A DNA stretch of 64,000 bases, taken from Paguma larvata (Eukaryota; Chordata; Mammalia; Carnivora; Viverridae). The notes under the pieces are model-generated. The model had not been told where the DNA came from. It saw only the letters and a program-made list of their open reading frames with translations, and made no database searches. Position 1 is the first letter of the stretch. Each line of letters begins with the position of its first letter. A program made the position numbers and the translations under genes. Of the stretch, positions 47,884 through 59,693 are shown piece by piece. The DNA is taken from positions 25,018,247 to 25,082,246 of the forward strand of contig CM057830.1 of the NCBI GenBank assembly GCA_030068075.1, given 5' to 3'.

Positions 47884-49194
47884 CTGAAAAACAATAGGAA
47901 CAAAGTAGGTCAAAATATCTAGAATGGTAACGAATGATTCCAACAATCCCATGAAAGGCACAGCGGTTTGGTTAGTTCCATAGTATATAAACCCATTGTA
48001 AACTGTATAGCAGTCCTCAATAAAAATCTAGCTCTCTGCTTTTGAGAGCCATAAAATGGGGGCATTTTGATGGCAATTTTGAGGGAAGACCGTGTTCAGC
48101 CATACATTTATTTCCACATGCAGAAATCTGAGACTTTTGGCATGAAATATACATGGGAATGGATTGCTTTTCCATAGTGTTGCAGTCAATGATTCTTAAT
48201 GTTTCTGGTAGAAAAAAATGTTGCTCCCAGTGACTAATATAAGCCACTCAGTTTTCAAGTGACTCATGCTAGTACTGGAATTCTTTCTGCTTTGAGAAAT
48301 GGAAAGGTCTCTCCCCACATTTTGACTTTTCCATTTCTACACCCTAGGCAGCCTCTTCCATTGACTCCTTCCATCTGGCATCTGTTCCTTTCTGCTCCTC
48401 TTCCCATATGCTTCTCCTTTCCCCCCACCCTTCTTTATTCGTGTGCACCTGGGATTTGTTTTCACCAAGTTCCAACATTTTCCGCTTTGTTTCCTTTGTG
48501 TAAAATGTACCGAGACAACAACTCACGTGGAAAAGGAAAATCAGACATTTGCCTGAAAGCCTGCCCCAAACATGAATAATTTAGGCAGGAGAATGAGCGC
48601 TTTACCACCAACTGTATTTAGAACATGTTAATCCATAGAAGCCATTTAAGAATATACAAATGAATGATCTGTGCTATAAAATCTACATTTCACTTGAGGA
48701 TGAGAAGCCAAATTAGCCAAATAAATCATCTTCCAGAAAACACAGAAGAAATGTGGAATGTTAGCAAAGCTCTGTCCTCAGGTAAATCAAGAATTATGCT
48801 GCATTACTTATATATTATCGGCAATTACTAATTAATTCATAAACATTAATGCTGCCTATAACATAAGCATAATACAGTCTCTAATGCTGCCAAGATTGAA
48901 GTGTAAAGCAACCAGGTAGGAAAACATTTCCCTTTGCTGTTTGATAACTTAGCCTGACATTTCAAATACAATTCTCCTGCGGGTCTTATTCAAACAGAAT
49001 CACCAAATAGTGGCTATGTACTGAAATGAAATTGTTCCAAACTTTCCGAGGGATCATTTTCTTTCTGAAGGATGATACCTATGAGTCTTTAAAACGTGCA
49101 AATATAATGACCGGCAAGCTTAAATGCAAAAATTGGATACTAGGGAAGTAACTGGAAAATCATACAAAGATGTAAGTAGAAGAGTGTTGTTTTC

Positions 49195-49510
49195 GGCATC
49201 TCGTAAGATTGACACAAGGTAGAAACAACTTCAGTATTCCATCCTAGGGAAGAGGTTACATATATAATGGTGAAATCTTACAATGCAATGTCCACATCCT
49301 ATGAATCTTAAGCACTATTCAATGTGCTAACGTCAGCAAATATTTAGGGATATGGAAAAGATCACCTCATCAGTTGCTGAGCGAGAAAGCCGGTTACAAA
49401 AATGTCTATAATCTCTTTTTCTAAAATGTTTGTGCATGCGTATGTATTTGTGTACACACACTTGACTTAGGCATGAAAAAATTCTGAAATGCCAACTAGT
49501 TTATCCCTCA
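49195..49510 (+). mobile_element. L1M fragment near the 3' UTR
   Basis: 'ggtagaaacaacttcagtat', 'ttacatatataatggtgaaa', 'tatggaaaagatcacctcat' and 'gagcgagaaagccggttaca' correspond to the L1M segment around the end of ORF2 and the start of the 3' UTR. Diverged. Confidence 0.6.
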
Positions 49511-50632
49511 GAGGGAGCTTTAGAAGTGGTTTATTCCTTCAGCTTTCTACTTCTCCAAATTGTCAGAACGGTCTTTCTATTAGGAGCAATGTAAATATTA
49601 TGTACGGAAAAAATTAAGGCATTTCCATCAGAGACATTAAACAGTTCCAGACTCTAAGGGCATTATTATCTAATAAACGAATCATGAAATATCATCAATA
49701 CCATGAATTAAATATAATGGTGCGGACTGCATATAGGGTGGAGGTCAGTTCTTTTCTGGGTCTGTTCCCTTTCTCTTCCAATTATTGCTTTTCCATGAGA
49801 AGCCCAGGTGAAAATTCCCTATGCAAGATTTTAGCTGTTTAATGGCACGTGATGACTACTGGTTACAGGGATGCCCTGGGGTGTCTGGAATTTGCAGCTT
49901 GGTCCCCTTGAGGGTGAGACAGCCTGTCGAGCAGGACATGTGGGGAGGTAGGTGGAGAGAGGCACAGTCCAGACATGGAAACGCGGCATTGAAAAGAAGA
50001 GGCTCTGCTGAAATAAAGCAGTATTGAGTGCCGCTAGGTCCCAACAGAGCCTTGGGAGTAGGGTGGGGGGCAGGTGAGGAAGAATGTAGAGATGCCTAAT
50101 GCCTGGCCTCCCTCTGTCTGGTAGAGGAAATAAAATATCCCTGTGGTGGAGGCCCCCAGCTGCTGCTTCATTTACATAAGACGGTGCTACCAGGATCTGG
50201 GTTAAATGGTGCTGACTAATCATTAACAGGTCAATGAAACCCTTTGTGTCCTCAAGAGAAAAAAATGGCCCTGAGACCCAGGGAATTCACTTCTGAAACA
50301 TCTAAGAGAAACTTCAGGGCTGGAGATAGGGAGCCGGTTAAGAGCCAGTCAGAGAGTTAATGGAGGAGCGGAAGAAGGACCTGTGATGGGTGGGGAAAGG
50401 CTGTCGTGTATCTAGAGTATGGAGTTAGGTAACATTTCAGAATGTCTGATCCCCTTAACTCCGGATCAAATGACCGTTTCTTTTCCTTGCTAACGCATGA
50501 GAGTGGTGACAAAAATGTAACCAAAAGGCTCATAAAGGACAAGGGATGCTGGGTAAAGGAGGGAGAGGAGAAAAGCAGTCAGATTATGCCTCCTGAATGA
50601 AAACCATGCTTACAAAAGTATCCAATCTAAAG

Positions 50633-51010
50633 CCATGGTCCTCACACTTCGGTGTGCATAAGAAACACGTGACTAGCTTGTTTTAGGTACAGACTCCCAG
50701 GTTCCACCTCCAGACTTTCTGTACTTTTATTTTTTAATTTTTATTTCCTTATTTATATGTTTATTTATTTTTGACAGAGAGAGAGAGAGACAGAGCATGA
50801 GCGGGGGAGGGGCACAGACAGAGAGGGAGACACAGAATCCGAAGCAGGCTCCAGGCTCTGAGCTGTCAGCACAGAGCCCGAGGCCGGGCTCGAACTCGGG
50901 AACGGTGAGATCATGACCTGAGCCGAAGTCGGACGCTCAACCGGCTGAGCCACCCAGGTGCCCCCAGACTTTCTGTACTTTTAACGAGAGCCTTCACAAC
51001 TCAGCAGGTG
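50633..51010 (+). repeat. MER5A-like element split by a CAN-SINE
   Basis: Starts 'catggtcctcacacttcggt' with 'cataagaaacacgtgactag'; after the SINE at 50730-50964 the MER5-like sequence continues ('acaactcagcaggtgaactc'). The host element is about 140 bp once the insertion and duplication are removed. Confidence 0.65.
50730..50964 (-). mobile_element. CAN-SINE, minus orientation, very recent-looking
   Basis: Full-length felid-type SINEC with an intact head and regular tail, flanked by a perfect 19-bp duplication 'cagactttctgtactttta' (50711-50729 and 50965-50983). The long, mismatch-free duplication and high GC of the body suggest that this is among the youngest insertions in the window. Confidence 0.97.
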
Positions 51011-52005
51011 AACTCCAGGGCCATTCTTTCAGAAAGAATTTCTTAAAGTAGTTCCTGTATGTTCTAAACATTTTTTCTTGGTCTCCACAGGGCAAAGGTG
51101 GCATTTGTCAATGACGTGATTTTGAAGGCGATCTAAATGTAATGAAACACCAGGAGCTCACAAACATTTTCCCTGGCCATGCTAAGCTAGTGAAGTGTTT
51201 TGAAGACACATTTCTAAGGCGATTATTGAAAGCAGCTGCCCTATTTTTATTTTCAAGATTGCACACCAAATATTTCTAAATGATTAACCTACATTTGTAG
51301 TGGGAATGTCTCTTCGGAAACTGTTTCTTTCTATTTGTAATGACTCTTTTTTTCCCCCCTCCTGGTTTTATCATAGGCCTTTAGGGCTGGAAGGAACCTT
51401 AGAGATTCTCGTCAACCCTCTTGTTTTGCAAATGAGGAAACTGAGTTGCAAAGGCTCAAAGACAGCAGCCGGAGCATAGAACTTGAGCTGTTGTATTCAG
51501 ACATGGGAAGTAGAAATTGCAAACTCTCCTTACGTGAAGAAATCTTTAACCTTAGTGGTTTTCACCAAATGCTTTGGATCCCTGAGCAAAAAGACTTCCT
51601 GCTAATTAGCAAATATACTCGATTTACCCCTACCTACTCAACAGCAAATAAAAGTGGAGGTTGGAAGAAGCATGCGTCGGCTTCTCTCCATTTTCTATTA
51701 ATCTTTATTAGTGGAGACAAGAGCTTAGGGGCTACTAGATTTTAACAAGGCAAGCGTTGATCTTTAATAAGCAGGTAATTTCTACCATTTGTGAGGTTTA
51801 GGTAAAATGCAGAACCCTTCAGTGTCAGTGTACTAAGAATTATAGGGGCTGCTAATTCTAATTATTTCTCTAGACACAAATACTTCAAGTATGATTGGGT
51901 TGGTGCCTAGTTTGAAATTCTTAATAAAACTTTACTCTGAAAGGCATGTATTCTCAAAGAAAAATGGGTTACACTGGATTCATTTTTCAGATTGACTTCC
52001 TTTAT

Positions 52006-52235
52006 TTTTTATTTTTAAAAAATGTTTATTTATTTATTTATTTTGAAAGAGAGGCAGAGCACGTGTGCAGGAGGAGGGGAGGGGCAGAGAGAGAGGGGAC
52101 AGAGAGAATTCCGAGCAGGCACTGTGCTGTCAGTGCAAAGCCTGATGTGAGGCTCAATCTCACAGACCGTGAGATAATGACCTGAGTTGAAATCCAGAGT
52201 CAGATACTTAACTGACTGAGCCACCCAGGTGTCCC
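52006..52235 (-). mobile_element. CAN-SINE, minus orientation
   Basis: Full-length SINEC with a perfect 14-bp duplication 'ttgacttcctttat' (51992-52005 and 52239-52252), allowing for a few extra bases at its 5' head. Same orientation as DMD. Confidence 0.95.
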
Positions 52236-53031
52236 ACTTTGACTTCCTTTATAAAACTAATGACGTACCCTTGAATATCTTGGGTACCCTTGTGTAATAA
52301 GATAGCACTTAAGCATATTGAAAGAAGAGGTGGGAATGCAGAAATAATAAGGAATCATAGACATAAAACGGGAGCTGTGGAAGTTTAAATAGAATTAAAC
52401 TCAAACAGAAGTAAACTTTTTTCCTCTTTTGTCCAGCTTGGCCATGAACTCCAACTTTCAAACATAATTAATATTTCAAGAGTAAGAGAAAGAAGGTCAG
52501 GAAGAGTCAATATCCAAGCTGCATTTTTTTTCTCAAAAGTAGGAAGACTGTGCCATGTTTTGCTCTTTCTTTATTCTCCATTATAGAAAAACCTCTCAAC
52601 TATTCTAACTTTTAATGCCAATTACTATCTAAGAGTTTTATTGCTGCTGTGGATTTTATAATGTTGGCATTCTCACCTCTCAAATTAGCATTCAAAATTC
52701 CATAAGAGTGAGTAGTAGTAGATAACATTTACAGGTTTTTCTCCCCAATACAAAAACCTCACAGAATGTAAATTTTGCTGAAATTACATTGATAACAAAC
52801 GTACTTCTCACAGTTAATAGTATATACTCTAATCTAGAAAATATGGTCCGGGGACAGAGTGAATTGAAATCTTCATACATAGTTCTTACAGAAAAACATT
52901 CACCAGACCACTTCCCAAATTATTAATATTCTCAAAATTAAGATGCAAGGTTGTGGATATGGACTGTTTCAGAATGAGAAACACTTTTTACTAACTACAA
53001 TTCAGGTGTTGCATAATGTCATCGATAACTC

Positions 53032-53099
53032 TGTGTGTGTGTGTGTGTGTGTGTGAGAAAGAGAGAGAGAGAGAAAGGAAGAGGGAGAGAGAGAGAGAA
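53032..53099 (+). repeat. Compound (TG)n and AG-rich microsatellite
   Basis: About 12 TG units are followed by a 45-bp purine tract of GA with a few AAAG and GGAAG interruptions. Confidence 0.96.
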
Positions 53100-53696
53100 C
53101 GTGCGTATACATGTATGCAAGTAAAAAATTTTTATTTTATTTTTCTCCCACCTGAAACAGTTAGTGTTCTGTTTTGTTCTGTGGCACTCGACTATTGCTG
53201 CGTATTTACTTCTCCTTACACCTCTTGGATAAAATGTGATGTGAAAATGCATATGGAACAGATGGCCCGTACTTTCCTTGAACTAATTTATGAGATGGTA
53301 TTATACAACTTCAATTAAAGTATTCATTTCTCGCCAAGACATCTTATTTGCTTTCTCTTACACTGTATGTTTGAACTTAATCGGTTCTATTTAAATGTAA
53401 GAAAATCAATGTAGACAATGTCAATAATTTGCCTAGGTTCATAAAACGTAACTGCAGAATTAAAAATAATAGATTTATAGAATTGCTAGGGAAATTAAAG
53501 AGACTATCCATGTCTCTGGTCAAATTTCCTCATTTCAGTGAGGGAGAATATTGAAGTCAGAAGCAGTTAAGTGACATGTTCAAGATTATATGCTAGGAAG
53601 TAGATGGCCCCAATGCTGGTCCAGGACTCCTTTGACTCTACCTCACCAACTCATTTAGAGCTTGGATAGATTATCCAGACAGAAAGTCAATAAGGA

Positions 53697-54680
53697 AACA
53701 GCAGCTTTGAACGACACATTAGACCAGGTGGATTTAACAGATACATACAGAACATTCTACCCCCAAACAGCAGAAGACACATTCTTTTTCATGTGTCCAT
53801 GAAAAGTCTCCAGGATAGACCACGTGATAACCCACAAAGCAAATTTTAATAAATTTAAGAAGACTAAAACCATATCAAACATCTTTTCTGACCATGACAG
53901 GATGTAACTAGACATCAGTCACAAGAAAACAGTTGCAAGAAACACAAACACATGGAGGCTAAACAACATGCTATTAAACAACCGATAGGTCAATGAAAAA
54001 AATCAAAGAGGAAGCCAAGAAATACCTGAAGACAAATGAAAATGAAAACACAATGGTCTAAAAGGTTTGGAATGCAGAAAAAGTGGTGCTAGGAGGGATG
54101 TTTATAGTCATACAGGCCTACCTCAAGAAGCAAGAAAAATCTCAAACAATTTAATCTTACACTGAAAGGAAGTAGTAAGAGAACAAACAAAGCTCAAAGT
54201 TAAGTAGAAGGTAGGAAATAATAAAGATCAGGGCAGAAATGAATGAAATAGAGACTTGAAAACAATAGAATAAACGAATGAATCTAAGAGCTGGTTTTCT
54301 CAAAGGACAAAATTAATAAACCTTTAGTCAGACTCATCAGGCAAAAAAAGAAGGAGGATTCAAATGAAATCAGAAATGAAAGAGGAGTTACAACGGACAT
54401 CACAGAAATATAAAGGATTGATTATAAAAGATGACTATAAAAATTATATGCCAACAAATCGAACAATCTAGAAGAAATGGACGAATTCCTAGAAACATAC
54501 GATCCTCTAAGACTGAATCAAGAAGAAATAGAAAATGTGAATAGACCAATTCCTAGTAATGGGATTGAGTCAGGAATCAAAAAACTCCCAACAAAGTCCA
54601 TAACTAGATGAATTCTGGTCATAGGTGAATTCCACCAAATAGGTAAAGGAGGGTTAATACTTATCCTTCTCAAAGTATTA
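53697..54680 (+). mobile_element. Degenerate L1 ORF2 segment (endonuclease end to early reverse transcriptase)
   Basis: About 1 kb of carnivore-type L1 ORF2. The plus strand has the order expected: 'aggtggatttaacagataca', 'tctttttcatgtgtccatga', 'aacatgctattaaacaaccg', 'gaaatcagaaatgaaagagg' and 'tcaagaagaaatagaaaatg'. Translations in three frames give recognisable L1 pieces (such as AEMNEIET and DRMKL-like blocks) broken by stops and frameshifts, so it encodes nothing functional. Both the 5' UTR with ORF1 and the 3' end are missing. Antisense to DMD. Confidence 0.85.
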
Positions 54681-55144
54681 GTAGTAGAGCTTGGAGTTTT
54701 AAAATTTATCTAATTTAGCTGGAAGCAGCAAGCAGAGCCTATCAAACAACCCAAGAATACTTAAAGGAACGTGCCATTCAGCATAATTGAGAACAGCACA
54801 GGGAAGACCTGGTAGTGAAGAAACGGTCAGAGAGGGATATACTCTTTATGAGGTTTGGATGAAAATGTGGAGGATGTGAGGAGAGATGGTGTTCTAAGTG
54901 TGAGGACCGGCAAGTGGACATGCACATACGAGTGAGTGAAAGAATGGGTGGAGAGCAGGAATGGGGTTAAAAAGTAGAATCTTCTTGGCTCAGAGGAGCC
55001 ATTCTCCATGCTGGGGAATAACGACATCTCTGCTTGGTGAGGAAGGAACTGGGAGGCAGGGGAAGCAGAGGAAAGGGAAGGGATTGTCAGGGTCTTATCA
55101 GACATAGTTGGTAGAGTGGAGGGTCTACCATGTTCTGGCGACTA

Positions 55145-55275
55145 GACATAAATGTCATGAGAGCAACGACGCTTCTCTTGCCTGTTCTCATCAGTTGTAT
55201 CCTCAGTGCCTAGAGGAGCGCCAAGTACACAGAAAAGACTGAGGAAATATTTATTGAATGAAAAAAAAATGAATG
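55145..55275 (+). repeat. L2 LINE 3' end fragment
   Basis: 'tgtatcctcagtgcctagag', 'gagcgccaagtacacagaaa' and 'aatatttattgaatgaaaaa' fit the L2 terminus (tgtatccccagtgcctagca… aaatatttgttgaatgaatg). Confidence 0.7.
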
Positions 55276-55609
55276 AATGAGTAAAATATGGGCACGTACA
55301 AGACTGGAGTTCTTGAGCAAGGGAATAATGTGATAGAAATGTCCAAGGAAGAATATTTTTGTAAATGTGTTATGGATGATATCAATGTGTGGAGGAACAG
55401 AGACAAATCGATCAATACAGAGGGTCATGATGGAGACTTACCTAAGAATTGTAATCACAGGAAGAGAAAAGACGAAGGGTAGAAGGAAAATAAATGGAGG
55501 GAAAAGGACATAATATGGACTTGGATCTGGAAGCACAAGGATACCTCTTAGGAGCCAATGGAAGGCAAAGGGCTACTTCAAAATCATTTGGATTCCATAC
55601 AGGTGATGG

Positions 55610-55733
55610 GAATTCAGGAGCGCACTTGTGATGAGCACCAGGTGATGTATGGAAGTGTTGAATCACTATGTTGTACACCTGAAACTAATATTACACAGTA
55701 CGTTAACTGGAATTTAAATAAAAACTTAAAAAA
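55610..55733 (+). mobile_element. L1 3' end (carnivore L1 type)
   Basis: 'gatgagcaccaggtgatgta', 'gttgaatcactatgttgtac' and 'ggaatttaaataaaaactta' are the carnivore L1 3' terminus; better conserved than the related copy at 28853. 5' truncated and antisense to DMD. Confidence 0.85.
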
Positions 55734-56801
55734 ATGGGCACCGGTGTAATTAAATACTAATGTTCCTCTAGTTTGAAATATAAAAATGACTCCAGAATCC
55801 CTCATAAAACAATGAACTAACTGTAAGTTTTTTGTAAGAGAATATGTTACAGCTTGGGCTGTTTTTCCAGGGTATCTTCAGAACTATTTTTAAGTTGTGG
55901 TGACTTTTCACTCTAACATAATGCTGATGGAGGAACTGACTAGGTTCACAAAGCCAGCTTATAAGTGTCCTGAATCGTTCTGTGTCTAACTCTTCCAGCA
56001 TCCGTCTATCCTATTTCATAACCATCCCAAACTACTGTCTCTACCCCCTTGCTTTCACTGAGCCCCGCCATTTGGGATGGACGGACTGATACCTTTATTT
56101 CAACCAAGTGTCAGGAAAGAGACTGACTCGCTTTGATGCGATCAATTATTCCTTTGTTTTTTATAAGTGGGTGTTAGAACACAGACTGTATTATTAGAGA
56201 GGCCTAGTTAAGAGCCAAAACCATTGATCTGAACATGTAAATTCTAGAATTCGCAGCACCTTAGATAAGCCAAGGTAACTGTTTCCTATGTGATTAATGA
56301 CAGCAAGAATTAAACCGCAGTGGCTGGCATATGGGAAATTGCTGAGAATGAAGAGCCCATATTTTGGCTGACATGCCGTTTGCCACTTTCGATTCTCCTT
56401 TTATTTCATCAAGTTCATACGAAGGAGAGAAAAGGCACTGAGTGATGTGCAGCACAATCAGAGCACGTTTCTTTCTCTTTCCTGCGCAAAAGAATCACTT
56501 TCTTTTCTTTTACCTTATCTACCAACATCTTTCCCATTTCACACATTTCATTCCCTTTTAATGATAGTTGTTATGAAAGTGGCCCTTTGTCATTGCACAC
56601 ACTGACTTCTCTCCGAATCTAAGGGACAGAAAGCGAATGAAGCCTCACTGTCTTTGAAAATGCCACTGCTCATTGTTGCTCCCAACTCTGCCTCCAAACA
56701 TCGACACAAACTTCAGGGACCAAACCCGGAGATCAAAATGAGTGCCTTGGAGGCTGGGGTGCAAACTTGGGGGGGAAACCTTAGAAATAAAAATAAATCC
56801 T

Positions 56802-57009
56802 GGGGCACCTGGGTGGCTCAGGTTAAGCATCCGATTCCTGATTTCAGCTCAGGCCATCATCTCACGGTTTGTGAGTTCGTGTCCTGCATAGGGATCTGCG
56901 CTGACAGTACGGAGCCTGCTTGGGATTCTCTCTCCCTTTCTCTCGGCTCCTACCCCATTCTTACTCTCTCTCTCTCTCTTCCTCTCAAAATAAATAAATA
57001 AATAAACTT
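56802..57009 (+). mobile_element. CAN-SINE, plus orientation
   Basis: Head 'ggggcacctgggtggctcag', CT-rich region and TAAA tail. A perfect 13-bp duplication 'aaaaataaatcct' flanks it (56789-56801 and 57010-57022). A small deletion in the head region removes part of the usual 'tcggttaag'. Confidence 0.95.
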
Positions 57010-57149
57010 AAAAATAAATCCTTTCCTACTCATAGAAATATCTGTTTCCCTATTCCATCCTTTAATTCATTATGTATATTTGTGCAAAAGTTAGCTGAGT
57101 CATACCTTTTCCTTCCTACTTTATACTCCACAGCATTATTTTCCTGATG

Positions 57150-57400
57150 GTTAGAAGCTCAGAATCTGGAGCCGGACTCCATGTCTTCGATCTGCTACTT
57201 ACTCACTAAATGACCTTAGGAAAATTATTTAGCCCCTCTGGACTTCACTTTCTTCAAATACAAAGACAGAATAATAACAGAGTCTATCACTTAGGGCTGC
57301 TGAGAGCATTAAATGGGTCAAGAAATATAAAGTACCCAGGACACTGTACAATATGCGACGTACTGGGTGTTGGCTGCTGTCATTACTGGTATGTTACATT
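57150..57400 (+). repeat. MIR SINE fragment
   Basis: 'tggagccggactccatgtct', 'taaatgaccttaggaaaatt' and 'ggctgctgagagcattaaat' are in MIR order, nearly full length. Confidence 0.8.
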
Positions 57401-58339
57401 TAAGTACAGGATTTTACAAGAGTGCTTTTGAATGATTAAATTTCAGTGAAATTTCTCCTCATTAGAGAAGTAAATATACTCTATGTCAAATATTTGGCCA
57501 ATCGAGAAGAACTATCGAGGAGAAAAAGAGAACTCCATTCTGTAATCTTACAACCTAGGGGTAGAACCTCCTCCCAGGGTTTAGTACAGTTTAGCACATT
57601 CCCTTCCATTTAACCGCGACATCCATTTGCCTTCCTCTGCCACCCTCCACTCCCACCCCTCTTCCAGACACAGAAGAAAGCACAAAATATATTTATAAAG
57701 ACATGTGAAATTAGGACACACAAGTGATCAGAAAGCAGGAAACCTGACTAGAACTTCCTGTATTTCCCATGTCATTTATGTGACACAGGGCATTGCACTT
57801 AACTATCTCCGCTCTTTTCGCCTCCACTGAACCATCTCACAATGGGTATAGCAAGAGCTCCTCTCTGTGCTCTTTGCAACAATGCTGAGATACATCCATT
57901 AGCTTCTTGGGAGAAAGGGCAACTGAACAAAAGAGGAGACTACAGAACAACTAAAGGCTTAGGCTACGGAGGATGTGGTGAGAAAATCTGAGAGGGAGAG
58001 GAAGACCACAAATTTCTATAATTTCTCCCTAGCTGCAGGAGCTATGGAGAAGTCTCCTCTAAAGTGTTCATTACAAGGCATTCCGGTATTTAAGGAATGT
58101 CCTCTGTTATGCATTTAGAGTAATGCGAAAGAAAGAATTACATGATAAACATGCGTTAATTTTATCACTTTTTGTATAATCCTGTAGTAAGCCAAGAGAG
58201 AACTCTATCAAATGAGGATAGCTGTGTTCCTCATTTAAATTCACTCTAACGTCTTAATATGCATCCCTCCTGTGGTTATAAAACATCACCATTTTAATCT
58301 AATCTGAACCCTCAAGTATCATCTCCATACCAAGCAAAT

Positions 58340-58375
58340 GAATGATTCATTTATTCAAAATAAAATGAATCATTC
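58340..58375. repeat. 13-bp perfect inverted repeat (hairpin) in intron 56
   Basis: Arms 58340-58352 ('gaatgattcattt') and 58363-58375 ('aaatgaatcattc') are perfectly complementary around a 10-bp loop. In the DMD pre-mRNA it would form a stem 117 nt after the exon 56 donor. Confidence 0.85.
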
Positions 58376-58491
58376 TGAAATTGGGTGATTTACATAAACA
58401 TATGAGATATTAGCTACTCGAGCTAGGAAAATGAGGGAAATCGCCCCATTTTAATTCATTTCTGGCTTTTTTGCCCCTGATCTGTTCCTAC

Positions 58492-58664
58492 CTAATGTTG
58501 AGAGACTTCTTCCGAAGCTCGCTCCACTTGAAGTTCATGTTATCCAAACGTCTTTGCAACAGGGCTGCGTCATCAGAACCTTCCAGGGATCTCAGGACTT
58601 TTTGGCCATTTTCATCCAGGTTGTGATAGATATCTGTGTGAGCTTCAATTTCTCCTTGGAGGTC
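58492..58664 (-). CDS. DMD: Dystrophin exon 56 (spectrin repeat 22)
   Basis: This 173-bp exon matches human DMD exon 56 in length and phase (human residues about 2740-2797). It starts in phase 0 with DLQGEIEAHTDIYHNLDENG and ends NMNFKWSELRKKSLNI plus the first two bases of an Arg codon. It is the second exon of the short isoform Dp116, whose first exon lies 749 bp upstream at 59414-59443. The acceptor is GTAG rather than CAG, preceded by a good TTCT-rich tract; donor TAG|GTAGGA. Differences from the recollected human peptide: Val to Ile (HTDVY), Ser to Gly (ENSQK), Ile to Val (KILRS) and Val to Ala (DDAVLL). It is the most variable of the five exons here. No stop or frameshift. Confidence 0.98.
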
Positions 58665-59413
58665 CTACGAGACAGAAGGAAGAAGAACACACGCAGAGTT
58701 ACCCAACAAAAGAGATCAGCTAAATGGGAGTTTGGAGAAGTGTAAAAAACGATGCGTCCAAAAGACATTTGAACTGGGTCAACTAACAGGAAGACAAACT
58801 CCCAACTTACTCTTCTTGGTATATTATCTCTTCATGTGATTATGTAGATTGGAAGTGGGTACCTTGTTAGGCATAATGAATTTATTCCTTGACATTATAA
58901 ACTGGAACATTATATATCTGCAACTTTACAAATTTCCTAAGTTACATCTACTAATCCATAGACAAAAGAGAGTGTTTTATGGAAGTGATCGGAAATAAAA
59001 TTCCAAGATAAAGTACACCCCAGGGCCGATCATTTCATTACACTATAGGTTAAGTCATATTTTCCATGCACGTAAGTAATCTGTAAAGTTGATTCTGACC
59101 ATAAAAGCATGGAGAGACTAATAAACAAGGTTGTACTCGGTCCACAGCACCAGCACGTTAATGGGATTCTATCATAGGAGAGTATCTTCTTGACAATACG
59201 CATCAAGTTCACCTTGGCATTACAGCATCACACATTTATTATAGCGTCATACATTTATTAGTAAGATTTCCCATTTAAAATACCATCGTATTTTTAGGCT
59301 TGACAGGTAGAAAGTCCACAGGACCTTGAGAAGAGTTATGATAAGAGATTATACATTCACCCTCATTTGTATATACACAGATCACGAAAATTATCATAGT
59401 AGAAGAATCTGAC

Positions 59414-59443
59414 CTTTACATGGTATGTCTTCCTGTGTAACAT
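59414..59443 (-). CDS. DMD: Dp116 first exon (S1), coding part
   Basis: On the minus strand, ATG TTA CAC AGG AAG ACA TAC CAT GTA AAG encodes MLHRKTYHVK, which I recognise as the unique N-terminus of dystrophin isoform Dp116. It is followed at once by a GTCAGA splice donor. The donor is in phase 0 and exon 56 starts in phase 0 with GAC, so joining the two gives MLHRKTYHVK-DLQGEIEAHT, the known Dp116 start. The 749-bp gap to exon 56 agrees with the published placement of the human S1 exon about 0.85 kb upstream of exon 56. Dp116 is made in peripheral nerve Schwann cells from its own promoter; it keeps spectrin repeats 22(part)-24, hinge 4, WW, EF-hand, ZZ and C-terminal regions and lacks the actin-binding domain. 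The ATG has A at -3. The 10-residue exon is short, but its position, phase and sequence agree. Confidence 0.93.
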
Positions 59444-59668
59444 TTTCAGCTTGAACCGGGGACTGCAGCACTGACCGTGTTGCATAGCAATCCTGAGAAA
59501 ACCCGGCGACTGAAAGAGCCCTGCTTTAAAATGCCAACTTTGCTTACATTCTGTTGACTGAATGAATTTCAGAGCACAGGCCTCACCAGTCAATAAGCAT
59601 AAACAGCCACTTTGTCCTCCTCACTAAACGGTGGCCAGGCCTGTGGGTGTGGGAGGGACCTCAGAGAG
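59444..59668 (-). other. DMD: Dp116 first exon, candidate 5' untranslated leader
   Basis: The leader is assigned as the segment between the Dp116 ATG and the position expected about 25-31 nt after the TATA-like box. The true start site is not visible. It holds three upstream ATGs: ATG at 59600-59598 opening a five-codon ORF (MLIDW, stop), ATG-TAA start-stop at 59549-59544, and an in-frame ATG at 59485-59483 with no stop before MLHRKTYHVK. The frame of the main ATG stays open back to 59620. Confidence 0.5.
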
Positions 59669-59693
59669 GAGGCCTGGAATATGCAACTGACAG

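Larger units (their letters stand above)
47884..58491 (-). other. DMD: DMD intron 56 (10.6 kb)
   Basis: Bounded by donor GTAGGA after exon 56 and acceptor TTTCAG before exon 57. It includes three CAN-SINEs, a long degenerate L1 ORF2 segment, an L1 3' end, an MER5A-like element split by a SINE, and a TG/AG microsatellite. I see nothing notable at about 47900-49190, 49520-50620, 51030-52000, 52240-53020 and 55740-56790. Confidence 0.95.

Noticed and set aside
53697..54680. Active L1 element
   Set aside because: Only an internal ORF2 segment is present, with many stops and frameshifts and no ORF1, 5' UTR or 3' end.
59363..59593. 76-residue protein ending MLHRKTYHVKVRFFYYDN
   Set aside because: The part after MLHRKTYHVK is intron read-through beyond the GT donor at 59413, and the first codon of that frame is TTG, not ATG.
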